From PALSA-1006 sp036171275 (GTDB taxonomy: Bacteria > Pseudomonadota > Gammaproteobacteria > Burkholderiales > Gallionellaceae): a stretch of 64,000 nucleotides of DNA. The notes under the pieces were generated by a model. That model was not told the origin of the DNA. It did not search any database and worked only from the letters and a program-made list of their open reading frames with translations. Shown here one piece after another: positions 24,733 to 33,796 of this stretch. Each line of letters starts with the position of its first letter. Position 1 is the stretch's first letter. Position numbers and translations under genes: made by a program. The stretch spans positions 1 to 64,000 of the forward strand of contig JAVHQT010000093.1 in NCBI GenBank assembly GCA_036171275.1. The letters run 5' to 3'.

Positions 24733-26736
24733 ATGAACTTACAAATTATCATTCCCGAGCTAGGTAACTTCGCTTTAATCATTGCCCTCTTCCTTGCTCT
24801 GACTCAAGCCATACTCCCCATTTGGGGCGCTGCACGTGGAAACACCGTGATGATGGGCGCAGCGCGTCCCTTAGCTTTCGGACAATTCACCTTTATCAGC
24901 ATTGCTTTTATTTGCTTACTGAGCTCATTTATCAACAACGATTTTTCAGTGCTATACGTGGCAGAACACTCGAATTCACAACTTCCCATTCAGTATCGAA
25001 TCGCCGCTTTATGGGGCGGTCATGAAGGATCACTCCTGCTTTGGACATTCTTCCTAACCATTTGGACGGTTGCCGTAGCGACATTCAGCAAACATTTACC
25101 CGAAGAAATGTCGTCACGCGTCATTGGCGTGATGGGTTTGATTTCTATCGGATTTTTGCTATTTATGTTGTTTACATCCAATCCGTTTGATCGCTTATTA
25201 CCTGCAGCGTTGGATGGCCGCGATTTAAATCCCTTGCTACAAGATCCGGGTTTAGTGATTCATCCACCGATGTTGTATATGGGGTACGTCGGATTTTCTG
25301 TCGCGTTTGCTTTTGCGATTTCAGCATTATTGGGTGGGCAACTGGATGCAACCTGGGCACGATGGTCGCGTCCTTGGACAACGGTTGCTTGGGTTTTCAT
25401 GACCTTAGGCATCGCCCTCGGTAGTTGGTGGGCGTATTACGAATTGGGCTGGGGTGGTTGGTGGTTTTGGGACCCGGTCGAAAACGCCTCATTCATGCCC
25501 TGGTTGGTTGGCACCGCCCTGATTCACTCACTGGCCGTTACTGAAAAACGCGGCGCATACAAAAGTTGGACAGTTTTGCTAGCGATTGCCGCTTTTTCCT
25601 TAAGCTTACTCGGTACATTTTTAGTGCGCTCCGGCGTCTTAACCTCGGTGCACGCCTTTGCAACCGACCCGAAACGCGGCATTTTTATTTTGTCATTTCT
25701 GGTTGTGACCATCGGTGCATCGCTGTTGCTATTCGCTTGGCGCGCCCCGAAAATTGGCTTAGGGGGCAAGTTTGATCTTGTTTCACGTGAGTCTATGTTA
25801 TTGACAAATAACGTTTTATTGTCAGTTGCCTCTGCTTCCGTTTTTCTTGGCACGTTATATCCCTTGTTTATGGATGCGCTCGGTTTTGGCAAACTATCCG
25901 TTGGTCCACCCTACTTTAATACCGTTTTTGTCCCGCTAATGGTGCCGCTAATTGCCATGATGGGCTTAGGATCTGCAGCTCGATGGAAACAGGCCAGTTT
26001 GCCTGATATTTGGCTACGGGTACGGTGGGCTTTTGCAGCAAGCTTAGTCATTGCGCTGCTATTGCCCTTGGTTTTAGGAAACTGGACACCGCTGATTGCC
26101 TTAGGTTTTATGTTGGCATTTTGGGTCATCAGTACCGGTTTGGTTGATTTGAACAAACGGCTTGGTCGCGAAGGCACACTAATAAAAAGATTGAAGAATC
26201 AAACACTTAGCTACTATGGGATGCAATTTGCACATTTAGGAATCGCGGTATTTGTCCTTGGTGTTACCTTGGTTAAAGGTTATGAAACCGAACGCGATGT
26301 CCGAATGGAAGTGGGCGATACCGTTGCGGCGGGGGGCTATACCTTCCGTTTCGACGGTGTAAGCGAAATCGAAGGTCCAAACTATCATGCCGAGCGCGGC
26401 CACGTGGTGATTCAGAAAGGCGATCGCATCGTAGATGAGCTTTTTCCTGAAAAACGCAACTACAACGCTTCGGGAATGCCGATGACGGAAGCGGCGATTC
26501 GTCCAGGACTATTCGGTGACTTGTATGTTTCACTAGGCGAACCAATTCCCGATAGCAATGGCGCATGGGCGGTTCGAGTGTACGTTAAACCCTTTGTAGA
26601 TTGGATTTGGGCGGGTTGCTTATTGATGGGGATAGGCGGAATCTTTGCCATCAGCGATCGACGCTACCGCATTCACAAACATAAATCAGCTGCTGGCAAA
26701 ACCTCAGACGAAATCACAAAGGAGCAGGTAGCATGA
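24733..26736 (+). CDS. ccmF: Cytochrome c haem lyase subunit CcmF
   Basis: CcmF takes haem from CcmE and joins it to apocytochrome c with CcmH and CcmI. The 667-residue multi-spanning protein carries the WWD motif GWGGWWFWDPVENASFMPWL and the conserved stretches LWGGHEGSLLLWTFFLTIW, LVIHPPMLYMGYVGFS and LVRSGVLTSVHAFA. About 15 hydrophobic segments and a C-terminal periplasmic part (about 515-615) match the family. The stop overlaps ccmG by ATGA. Confidence 0.97.
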   Translation: MNLQIIIPELGNFALIIALFLALTQAILPIWGAARGNTVMMGAARPLAFGQFTFISIAFICLLSSFINNDFSVLYVAEHSNSQLPIQYRIAALWGGHEGSLLLWTFFLTIWTVAVATFSKHLPEEMSSRVIGVMGLISIGFLLFMLFTSNPFDRLLPAALDGRDLNPLLQDPGLVIHPPMLYMGYVGFSVAFAFAISALLGGQLDATWARWSRPWTTVAWVFMTLGIALGSWWAYYELGWGGWWFWDPVENASFMPWLVGTALIHSLAVTEKRGAYKSWTVLLAIAAFSLSLLGTFLVRSGVLTSVHAFATDPKRGIFILSFLVVTIGASLLLFAWRAPKIGLGGKFDLVSRESMLLTNNVLLSVASASVFLGTLYPLFMDALGFGKLSVGPPYFNTVFVPLMVPLIAMMGLGSAARWKQASLPDIWLRVRWAFAASLVIALLLPLVLGNWTPLIALGFMLAFWVISTGLVDLNKRLGREGTLIKRLKNQTLSYYGMQFAHLGIAVFVLGVTLVKGYETERDVRMEVGDTVAAGGYTFRFDGVSEIEGPNYHAERGHVVIQKGDRIVDELFPEKRNYNASGMPMTEAAIRPGLFGDLYVSLGEPIPDSNGAWAVRVYVKPFVDWIWAGCLLMGIGGIFAISDRRYRIHKHKSAAGKTSDEITKEQVA

Positions 26737-27263
26737 CTCGTTTTATCTGGCCGTTAGTAGCATTTTTAGTGTTGGCGGGGTTTTTGTATGTCGGATTGAA
26801 CCTCGATCCACGTGAAGTGCCGTCTCCTTTAGTGGGCAAACCGGCACCCGCATTTACCTTGCCGCAATTACAAGATCCCACCAAGCAATTTTCACCGGCA
26901 GAGATGAAAGGCAAAGTTTGGTTACTGAATGTTTGGGCTTCCTGGTGCGTTTCCTGCAAAGAAGAGCACCCGATTTTAGTGGAGCTATCGCAGCAAAATA
27001 TCGTGCCTATTTACGGACTTGACTACAAAGACAAGCCGATGGATGCAGAAATGACCTTGCGTAACGGCGGCAATCCGTATGTACTCAGCGTGTCAGATAC
27101 TGAAGGTCGCGTTGGCATTGAATACGGTGTTTACGGCGTACCAGAAACTTACGTCATTGATAAACAAGGCGTGATTCAATACAAGCTAATCGGCGTCATT
27201 ACACGGCAAAATTTAAAAGACAAAATCTTGCCACTCGTTGCCGAACTGGAGAAAAAGCCATGA
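26733..27263 (+). CDS. ccmG: Thiol:disulfide oxidoreductase CcmG/DsbE
   Basis: CcmG is a membrane-tethered thioredoxin-like protein that keeps CxxCH cysteines of apocytochromes reduced. The 176-residue protein has an N-terminal anchor (about 5-23) and the active site NVWASWCVSCKEEHPIL (WCVSC). It has the family's YGLDYKDKPMDA insert and the cis-Pro loop YGVPETYVID. It lies between ccmF and ccmH with 4-bp overlaps at both ends. Confidence 0.96.
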   Translation: MTRFIWPLVAFLVLAGFLYVGLNLDPREVPSPLVGKPAPAFTLPQLQDPTKQFSPAEMKGKVWLLNVWASWCVSCKEEHPILVELSQQNIVPIYGLDYKDKPMDAEMTLRNGGNPYVLSVSDTEGRVGIEYGVYGVPETYVIDKQGVIQYKLIGVITRQNLKDKILPLVAELEKKP

Positions 27264-27727
27264 TAGTTAAGTATATGATTATATTGACTTTTTTTCTACT
27301 TCCTTTTTATACCCAAGCTGAACAAGCAAAAGATTTAGCGGCAGACCCCGTGCTAGAAAAACGGATGATTGGCTTAGCGGAAAACCTGCGTTGCCTCGTT
27401 TGCCAAAACGAATCGCTGGCCAGTTCACACGCCGATTTAGCAGAAGATTTACGCCGAGAAGTTCGCGAGCAAATGAGCCAAGGTAAAAACGATCAAGAGA
27501 TTATCGACTTTTTAGTTTCCAAATATGGTGATTTCGTTTTGTACCAACCGCCAGTCAAGTCTTATACCGTCTTGCTGTGGTTTGGACCATTCGCATTATT
27601 GCTGATAGCAGGTGGCGGATTATTTTTGCAGCTACGTAAACGCCACAGTCAAGTGCAAGTAGTGACCCTTTCAGCAGAGGCGCAACAGCGTGCTGCATTC
27701 TTATTAAATAACGAAAAAGAGCATTAG
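27260..27727 (+). CDS. ccmH: Cytochrome c maturation thiol protein CcmH
   Basis: CcmH reduces or binds apocytochrome thiols before haem attachment. The 155-residue protein has a signal peptide (hydrophobic run to about residue 17, likely cut after TQA). Its redox motif is LRCLVCQNESLASSHADLA, and a C-terminal membrane helix lies near 100-123. It is the short CcmH form; the TPR part is a separate gene (ccmI) directly downstream. Confidence 0.95.
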   Translation: MIVKYMIILTFFLLPFYTQAEQAKDLAADPVLEKRMIGLAENLRCLVCQNESLASSHADLAEDLRREVREQMSQGKNDQEIIDFLVSKYGDFVLYQPPVKSYTVLLWFGPFALLLIAGGGLFLQLRKRHSQVQVVTLSAEAQQRAAFLLNNEKEH

Positions 27728-27728
27728 C

Positions 27729-28985
27729 ATGACACTATTTTGGGTAATTTCTACGCTGTTCATCCTGCTGGCCTTGCTGTTTGTGACACTGCCTTTGTGG
27801 AGAGCTTCTACAAAAAACAATACGGTGGAGCGTGACGCAGCTAATGTCGCCATTTTTCGCGATCAGATCGCAGAAATGGAAACCGATTTGAAAAACGGCC
27901 TGTTAACGGCTGAATTTCATGAACAAGGAAAGCAAGAATTACAATCAAGAATGCTAGATGAAGTCAAAGTAGAAGCAGGAGAAAACCGCATAACGTCGAA
28001 TCCGCTCAAGACATTGGCAATTATTTTGGCAATCGCAATGCCGCTCGCTTCAGTCGGATTGTATTGGAAAGTGGGCAATATCTATGCCCTTTCGCCCGAA
28101 GCAGGCATGAACGTTTCCGGCGATTTTGGCGGAAAAAGCTTGCCAGAGGCGATCAGAGTACTCAAAGAAAAAGTCGCGACGAACCCAAATGATGCAGAAT
28201 CGTTGCTACTCCTAGCTCGCTCTTTAACCGAAATGGAAAACTTCAGCGAAGCCGTCAATGTGTATGAAAAATTAACTAAGCTGGTCACTGATGAAGCCTG
28301 GATTTGGGCGGACTATGCCGATGCACTGGCGATGGTTCATGGTCAAAGATTAGCCGGCCCCCCTACAAAACTGATCGAAAAAGCACTCGCGTTGGATGCA
28401 AATCATCCCAAAAGCTTGGCTTTAGCCGGCTCTGCAGCCATGGAGCGAGGCGACTATCCTGCCGCAATTCAGCATTGGGAGAAACTGTTAAAGAGCCTGC
28501 CCAGCGACAGTGAAGATGCGAAAATGATTAATGATGGGCTACGCCAGGCACGCGATTTCATGGCTCAGGCCAACGGCAAACCTAGCCGTCCTATGGAAAC
28601 CATTGTTCCCGAAGGTGCGCCAGATCAAGTTGTCTCTACCGGCAAAGAAAGAATAACCGGCATAGTCACGCTCAGCCCTGCACTCAAGTCCAAAGCCAAT
28701 CCAGACGATACCGTTTTCATTTTGGCTAGAGCCGCACAAGGCCCTAAAATGCCGTTGGCAATCATTCGTCAACAAGTCAAAGATTTGCCAATTCACTTTA
28801 CACTAGACGATTCTATGGCAATGGCACCTCAGATGAAATTGTCCCATTTTGATCAAGTCATTGTCGTTGCTCGGGTGTCAAAATCAGGCAACGCAATGCC
28901 CGAAGCAGGTGACTTGGAAGGGCTAAGTGCGCAAATTCAGCCAGGAACACAGGGTATAAAAGTAAGCATTGATTCAGTTAAGTAA
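27729..28985 (+). CDS. ccmI: Apocytochrome c chaperone CcmI (TPR protein)
   Basis: CcmI captures the C-terminus of apocytochrome c for the CcmF/H lyase. The 418-residue protein has two membrane helices (about 3-20 and 94-112). The loop between them carries DQIAEMETDLKNGLLTAEFH, and TPR repeats follow at about 140-285 (AESLLLLARSLTEMENFSEA, LALAGSAAMERGDYPAAIQ). The periplasmic C-terminal domain (about 310-415) has VTLSPALKSKANPDDTVFI, normal for the long CcmI form. It is the last gene of the ccm operon; no clear terminator follows. Confidence 0.93.
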   Translation: MTLFWVISTLFILLALLFVTLPLWRASTKNNTVERDAANVAIFRDQIAEMETDLKNGLLTAEFHEQGKQELQSRMLDEVKVEAGENRITSNPLKTLAIILAIAMPLASVGLYWKVGNIYALSPEAGMNVSGDFGGKSLPEAIRVLKEKVATNPNDAESLLLLARSLTEMENFSEAVNVYEKLTKLVTDEAWIWADYADALAMVHGQRLAGPPTKLIEKALALDANHPKSLALAGSAAMERGDYPAAIQHWEKLLKSLPSDSEDAKMINDGLRQARDFMAQANGKPSRPMETIVPEGAPDQVVSTGKERITGIVTLSPALKSKANPDDTVFILARAAQGPKMPLAIIRQQVKDLPIHFTLDDSMAMAPQMKLSHFDQVIVVARVSKSGNAMPEAGDLEGLSAQIQPGTQGIKVSIDSVK

Positions 28986-29061
28986 GTCTGACATACATTA
29001 ATGGATTACCTTCTTAAACACAAAAGATAGGAAATTATTTAGATTAAATTGTTTGTGCCTA

Positions 29062-29090
29062 TTGTGTGAAAAGGGCAAATTGTTTACTAT
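29062..29090 (+). promoter_or_regulatory. Weak candidate nuo promoter
   Basis: TTGTGT (29062-29067) and TACTAT (29085-29090) have the right 17-bp spacing, but each box is a poor match. It is listed because the 289-bp ccmI-nuoA gap must supply or pass on transcription of a 14-kb operon. Confidence 0.25.
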
Positions 29091-29158
29091 CCTAAGCGCC
29101 TCAACAATAATAATAAAATACCACAAGAATTATAATGTCTCACTTCAGCGTAGATTAA

Positions 29159-29199
29159 CCTAAAGTTCCCTTTACTTAGCTAAGTTAGGGGAATTTAGG
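29159..29199. promoter_or_regulatory. Long inverted repeat in the nuo leader
   Basis: A 41-bp imperfect palindrome lies 76 bp before nuoA. The outer arms CCTAAAGTTCCCT and AGGGGAATTTAGG pair with one mismatch and one G:T pair, and the core ACTTAGCTAAGT is a perfect 12-bp palindrome. No T-run follows, so it is more likely an operator or a leader RNA structure than a terminator. Confidence 0.5.
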
Positions 29200-29274
29200 A
29201 AATTACAAATTTAAATAAAATACTAATTTTGAGTGCTCCACAGCGTTTAATGGAGCAAGCGGAGGGGAATCAGT

Positions 29275-29631
29275 ATGTTGGAAAATTATTTTCCAGTTCT
29301 GTTGTTCATCTGTGTTGGATTGGCTGTCGGTGTTGCGCCATTGGTTCTGGGTAGAGTTGCCGCCCTACATCGCCCTGACAGCGCAAAATTATCTCCCTAC
29401 GAATGTGGCTTTGAAGCTTTTGAAGACGCGCGAATGAAGTTTGACGTGCGCTATTATCTTGTCGCCATCCTATTTATCCTATTTGATCTGGAAATCGCTT
29501 TTCTGTTTCCGTGGGCAATTGTCTTGAAAGAAATTGGCTTCTTCGGATTCCTATCAATGATGGTGTTCTTAGGTATTTTAGTGGTGGGCTTTATCTATGA
29601 GTGGATGAAAGGAGCGTTGGAATGGGAATAG
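29275..29631 (+). CDS. nuoA: NADH-quinone oxidoreductase subunit A
   Basis: NuoA is a small membrane subunit of respiratory complex I. The 118-residue, three-helix protein has the conserved loop YECGFEAFEDARMKFDVRYY and the following FILFDLEIAFLFPWA. A strong ribosome site (GGAGGGG) precedes the ATG. It is the first gene of the nuo operon and overlaps nuoB by 10 bp. Confidence 0.97.
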   Translation: MLENYFPVLLFICVGLAVGVAPLVLGRVAALHRPDSAKLSPYECGFEAFEDARMKFDVRYYLVAILFILFDLEIAFLFPWAIVLKEIGFFGFLSMMVFLGILVVGFIYEWMKGALEWE

Positions 29632-30101
29632 AAGGCATTCTAGAGAAGGGTTTTATTACCACATCCCTTGATACAGTCATCAACTACACCCGTACCGGTT
29701 CATTGTGGCCGATGACCTTTGGTTTAGCTTGTTGCGCTGTCGAGATGATGCACGTTGCCTTATCTCGCTACGATTTAGATCGGTTTGGAGCCGGTGCGTT
29801 TCGTCCCAGCCCTCGTCAATCTGATTTAATGATTGTTGCCGGCACACTCTGTAACAAAATGGCGCCCGCGTTACGTAAGGTTTATGACCAAATGGCAGAA
29901 CCACGCTGGGTCATTTCGATGGGCTCTTGTGCCAATGGGGGCGGCTATTATCATTATTCATACTCTGTCGTTAGAGGCTGCGATCGCGTTGTCCCAGTTG
30001 ATATTTATGTTCCAGGATGCCCCCCTACAGCTGAAGCGTTGTTGTTCGGCGTAATTCAGTTGCAAAACAAGATTAACCGAACCAATACCATTGCGCGTTA
30101 G
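29622..30101 (+). CDS. nuoB: NADH-quinone oxidoreductase subunit B
   Basis: NuoB holds iron-sulfur cluster N2, the last electron carrier before quinone. The 159-residue protein has the tandem-Cys motif GLACCAVEMM, then GSCANGGGYYHYSY and VPGCPPTAEA. The frame extends upstream to 29601, but the ATG at 29622 has GGAG 7 nt before it and gives the standard start MGIEGILEKGFITT. It overlaps the nuoA end. Confidence 0.97.
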   Translation: MGIEGILEKGFITTSLDTVINYTRTGSLWPMTFGLACCAVEMMHVALSRYDLDRFGAGAFRPSPRQSDLMIVAGTLCNKMAPALRKVYDQMAEPRWVISMGSCANGGGYYHYSYSVVRGCDRVVPVDIYVPGCPPTAEALLFGVIQLQNKINRTNTIAR

Positions 30102-30108
30102 GATTGAC

Positions 30109-30744
30109 ATGGCAACTGAAATGAATAACTTGATTGAAAACGTTAGAACACGACTAGCTGACAAAATCATTAGCCTAGAAACAAATTTACTCGAGCTGAC
30201 TTTAGTTGTATCTCAAGCAAATATGCTTGAGGTTTTCCATCTTCTGCGCGACCAAGAAGTACTTCATTTTGATCAACTCATTGATGTTTGTGGTATCGAC
30301 TACTCAACTTTTGGAAGCGAAACCTCGGAAAATGGGATTTATGTAGCGGATACAACAACTCCCTTTTATCCAAAACGTTTTGCAGCGGTTTATCACCTGC
30401 TTTCAGTAAAAAATAACCAGCGCATACGCGTGCGCGTATTCGCTGAAGAAAATCAAACGCCTACACTACAATCAATCATTGCCGTATGGCCCAGTGCAAA
30501 CTGGTACGAGCGAGAAGTCTTTGATATGTTTGGGATCGTCTTTTTAGGGCACCCTGACTTGCGCAGAATTTTGACAGACTACGGATTCATCGGTAATCCA
30601 TTCCGCAAAGACTTTCCATTATCGGGTCACGTGGAAATGCACTACGACTCAGAACAAAAACGCGTTGTCTATTCACCTGTTACTGTCGAGCCACGTGAAA
30701 TTACGCCACGTGCCATTCGTGCAGAAAATTATAGTCGTCACTAA
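30109..30744 (+). CDS. nuoC: NADH-quinone oxidoreductase subunit C
   Basis: NuoC is the 30-kDa peripheral-arm subunit. The 211-residue protein carries ANWYEREVFDMFGIVFLGHP, then LRRILTDYGFIGNPFRKDFP and the closing EPREITPRAIR. It is separate from NuoD, unlike the fused NuoCD of enterobacteria. The ATG at 30109 follows AGGA, 7 bp after the nuoB stop; the open frame starting at 30091 runs into nuoB and is not needed. Confidence 0.96.
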   Translation: MATEMNNLIENVRTRLADKIISLETNLLELTLVVSQANMLEVFHLLRDQEVLHFDQLIDVCGIDYSTFGSETSENGIYVADTTTPFYPKRFAAVYHLLSVKNNQRIRVRVFAEENQTPTLQSIIAVWPSANWYEREVFDMFGIVFLGHPDLRRILTDYGFIGNPFRKDFPLSGHVEMHYDSEQKRVVYSPVTVEPREITPRAIRAENYSRH

Positions 30745-30764
30745 GAATGCAATGAGGAATCGTA

Positions 30765-32018
30765 ATGCCTGAAATTAAAAATTACACGATGAACTTTGGA
30801 CCGCAGCATCCAGCTGCGCACGGGGTGTTACGTCTTGTGCTCGAGCTTGACGGAGAGGTTATAGAACGCGCTGATCCACACATTGGCTTGTTGCACCGAG
30901 GCACAGAAAAACTGGCAGAGCATAAAACTTATTTACAATCAGTCCCTTACATGGACAGATTGGACTATGTCTCCATGATGTGTAATGAACACGCTTATGT
31001 AATGGCGATTGAAAAACTGGCGGGCATTCAAGTTCCCTTGCGAGCACAGTATATTCGCGTGATGTTTGACGAAATCACAAGAATTTTGAATCACTTACTT
31101 TGGTTGGGCGCTTCAGGAATTGATTTAGGCGCGATGACAATGTTTTTTTATACCTTTCGAGAACGTGAAGATTTGTTCGATGTGTATGAGGCAGTAACAG
31201 GCGCAAGGATGCACGCGGCTTATTATCGTCCCGGTGGTGTTTACCGTGATTTACCTGATTCAATGCCGAAGTACGAACCTTCTAAAATTCATAATGCAGC
31301 TGCTGTTGACAGAATGAATCATAACCGTCATGGCTCAGTTCTTGATTTTATCGACGATTTTACAAATCGCTTTCCTGCAAACGTAGATGAGTATGAATCT
31401 TTATTGACAGACAACCGAATTTGGAAACAACGAACTGTTGGCATTGGCGTAGTCAGCCCTGAACGTGCCTTAGCACTTGGATTCACGGGGCCAATGCTTC
31501 GGGGCTCTGGTGTTGCATGGGATTTGCGTAAAAAGCAACCCTATGAGGTTTATGACCGTTTAGATTTCGATATTCCTATTGGAGTTGAAGGCGATTGCTA
31601 CGATCGATATTTAGTTCGAGTAGAAGAAATGCGCCAATCGAATCGTATTATTAAGCAATGCGTTGATTGGTTAAGAAAAAACCCCGGCTCAGTGATTACA
31701 GAAAATCACAAATTTGCACCCCCTAAACGCGAGCCAATGAAACAGAATATGGAAGAGTTAATTCACCACTTTAAATTATTCACTGAAGGGATGCATGTGC
31801 CCGTTGGCGAAGCCTATTCAGCAGTTGAACATCCTAAAGGCGAATTCGGCATCTATTTAGTTTCGGACGGTGCCAATAAGCCATACAGAATGAAAATACG
31901 CGCGCCAGGGTTTCCACACTTGGCGAGTTTAAATGAAATGACTCGTGGTCACATGCTTGCCGACGTAGTGGCAATCATTGGGACTCAAGACATCGTTTTT
32001 GGAGAGATAGACCGCTAA
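30765..32018 (+). CDS. nuoD: NADH-quinone oxidoreductase subunit D
   Basis: NuoD is the 49-kDa subunit forming much of the quinone pocket. The 417-residue protein starts with NFGPQHPAAHGVLRLVLELD, which includes the quinone-binding His. It continues with GLLHRGTEKLAEHKTY and MDRLDYVSMMCNEHAY, and ends GTQDIVFGEIDR. GAGGA lies upstream of the ATG, and its TAA overlaps the nuoE ATG by one base. Confidence 0.98.
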   Translation: MPEIKNYTMNFGPQHPAAHGVLRLVLELDGEVIERADPHIGLLHRGTEKLAEHKTYLQSVPYMDRLDYVSMMCNEHAYVMAIEKLAGIQVPLRAQYIRVMFDEITRILNHLLWLGASGIDLGAMTMFFYTFREREDLFDVYEAVTGARMHAAYYRPGGVYRDLPDSMPKYEPSKIHNAAAVDRMNHNRHGSVLDFIDDFTNRFPANVDEYESLLTDNRIWKQRTVGIGVVSPERALALGFTGPMLRGSGVAWDLRKKQPYEVYDRLDFDIPIGVEGDCYDRYLVRVEEMRQSNRIIKQCVDWLRKNPGSVITENHKFAPPKREPMKQNMEELIHHFKLFTEGMHVPVGEAYSAVEHPKGEFGIYLVSDGANKPYRMKIRAPGFPHLASLNEMTRGHMLADVVAIIGTQDIVFGEIDR

Positions 32019-32515
32019 TGTTATCCAATCAAATTCAGGCTAAAATAGATCACGAGCTTAAAAAGTACCCTACCGATCAAAGGCAATCCGCTGTAATGTC
32101 TGCACTACGCTTTGTGCAAGATGAAAAAGGTTGGATAGCGCCAGAAGACATGGTTAGCGTTGCAGAATATCTTGGAATGCAACAAATGGCGGTATATGAA
32201 GTAGCGACTTTTTACCATATGTACAATCTTAAACCTATGGGCAAATATACGTTAACGGTCTGCACTAATCTTTCCTGTCAACTAAGTGGCGTCAATGAAA
32301 CGCTGTTACATCTTAAAAATAAGCTGGGAATTGTCTTAGGTGAAGTTACCGCAGACGGAAAAATTGGCTTAAAGTCCGGAGAATGCATGGGTGCATGCGC
32401 GGACGCACCCCTACTAACGATCAATAATAAAAAAATGTGCGGTCGCTTAACCAGTGAAAAAATTGATGAAATCTTAGCAGACTTAGAAAAACCTGCTCAG
32501 GGAGTAAAACCATGA
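32018..32515 (+). CDS. nuoE: NADH-quinone oxidoreductase subunit E
   Basis: NuoE is the 24-kDa subunit with the [2Fe-2S] cluster N1a. The 165-residue thioredoxin-like protein has its four cluster Cys in CTNLSCQLSG and GECMGACADAP. The N-terminal helices include ALRFVQDEKGWIAPEDM. It overlaps nuoD by one base and nuoF by ATGA, so translation of D, E and F is linked. Confidence 0.97.
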   Translation: MLSNQIQAKIDHELKKYPTDQRQSAVMSALRFVQDEKGWIAPEDMVSVAEYLGMQQMAVYEVATFYHMYNLKPMGKYTLTVCTNLSCQLSGVNETLLHLKNKLGIVLGEVTADGKIGLKSGECMGACADAPLLTINNKKMCGRLTSEKIDEILADLEKPAQGVKP

Positions 32516-33777
32516 CCGCTCCTATCCTTTTGAATACCTTAGATTTTGACCAACCATGGACGCTGGAAAACTATCTAAAGGTCGGCGGGTACAAAGCCCT
32601 AGCAAAGATTATTCAAGAAAAAATGCTACCTGAAACCATCATCGCAGAAGTAAAAGCATCTGGGTTGCGTGGACGAGGCGGCGCTGGCTTTCCGACTGGC
32701 TTGAAATGGAGTTTCATGCCACGCCAATTTCAAGGTGACAAGTACTTGGTGTGCAACTCAGACGAAGGCGAACCAGGCACCTGTAAAGATCGCGACATTC
32801 TGCGTTACAACCCTCACATGTTGATTGAAGGCATGGCAATTGCCGCCTACACAATGAATATAAAAGTTGGCTATAACTATGTTCATGGCGAGATATTCGA
32901 AGCTTATGAGCGCATGGAAGAAGCATGCCAAGAAGCGCGTCAAGCAGGCTACTTAGGGCAAAACATCCTTGGTAGCGAGTTTGAATTTGAATTGCATAAT
33001 CATTTAGGTTATGGCGCTTATGTGTGTGGTGAAGAAACTGCCTTGCTCGAATCGATTGAAGGCAAAAAAGGGCAGCCACGCTTTAAGCCGCCATTCCCAG
33101 CCAGTTTTGGCTTATACGGCAAGCCAACAACCATCAATAATACTGAAACTTTTGCCAGCATTCCTTACATCATAAACCAAGGAGGCAAGGCTTTTGCGGA
33201 TTTAGGCGTACCCAATAGCGGTGGGATTAAGTTGTTTTCAGTTTCGGGTCATGTCAATAATCCGGGCAACTTTGAGGTTCCAATGGGAACCCCTTTCAGC
33301 AAATTGCTCGAACTTGCCGGCGGTGTACGACACGGACATAAACTGAAAGCAGTTATTCCAGGTGGGTCATCAATGCCTGTTTTGCCAGCCGACATTATGA
33401 TGAACGTCAATATGGATTTTGATTCATTACAAAAAGCGGGATCTTATTTAGGTTCAGGCGCTGTAATTGTGATGGACGAAACAACCTGCATGGTCAAAGC
33501 ACTGGAACGCTTATCTTATTTTTATCATGAAGAATCCTGCGGGCAATGCACTCCATGTCGTGAGGGAACAGGTTGGCTTTATCGCATTGTGCATCGAATC
33601 GAGAATGGGCAAGGTCGCCCTGAAGATTTAGATTTATTACTTGATTTGTGCAACAACATTGCTGGACGAACAATTTGTGCTTTAGGTGATGCTGCAGCTT
33701 GGCCTGTACAGGGATTCCTCAAGCATTATCGCAAAGAATTTGAATACCACATCGAACACAAACGTTGCTTGGTTTAA
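32512..33777 (+). CDS. nuoF: NADH-quinone oxidoreductase subunit F
   Basis: NuoF is the NADH-binding subunit with FMN and the [4Fe-4S] cluster N3. The 421-residue protein shows the nucleotide motif GLRGRGGAGFPTGLKWSFMP, the FMN region CNSDEGEPGTCKDRDIL, and the cluster motif ESCGQCTPCREGTGW with the fourth Cys in RTICALGDAAAWP. It has normal family length. It is followed by nuoG after 19 bp. Confidence 0.98.
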   Translation: MTAPILLNTLDFDQPWTLENYLKVGGYKALAKIIQEKMLPETIIAEVKASGLRGRGGAGFPTGLKWSFMPRQFQGDKYLVCNSDEGEPGTCKDRDILRYNPHMLIEGMAIAAYTMNIKVGYNYVHGEIFEAYERMEEACQEARQAGYLGQNILGSEFEFELHNHLGYGAYVCGEETALLESIEGKKGQPRFKPPFPASFGLYGKPTTINNTETFASIPYIINQGGKAFADLGVPNSGGIKLFSVSGHVNNPGNFEVPMGTPFSKLLELAGGVRHGHKLKAVIPGGSSMPVLPADIMMNVNMDFDSLQKAGSYLGSGAVIVMDETTCMVKALERLSYFYHEESCGQCTPCREGTGWLYRIVHRIENGQGRPEDLDLLLDLCNNIAGRTICALGDAAAWPVQGFLKHYRKEFEYHIEHKRCLV

Positions 33778-33796
33778 GCAAACGAATAGGTGAGTC

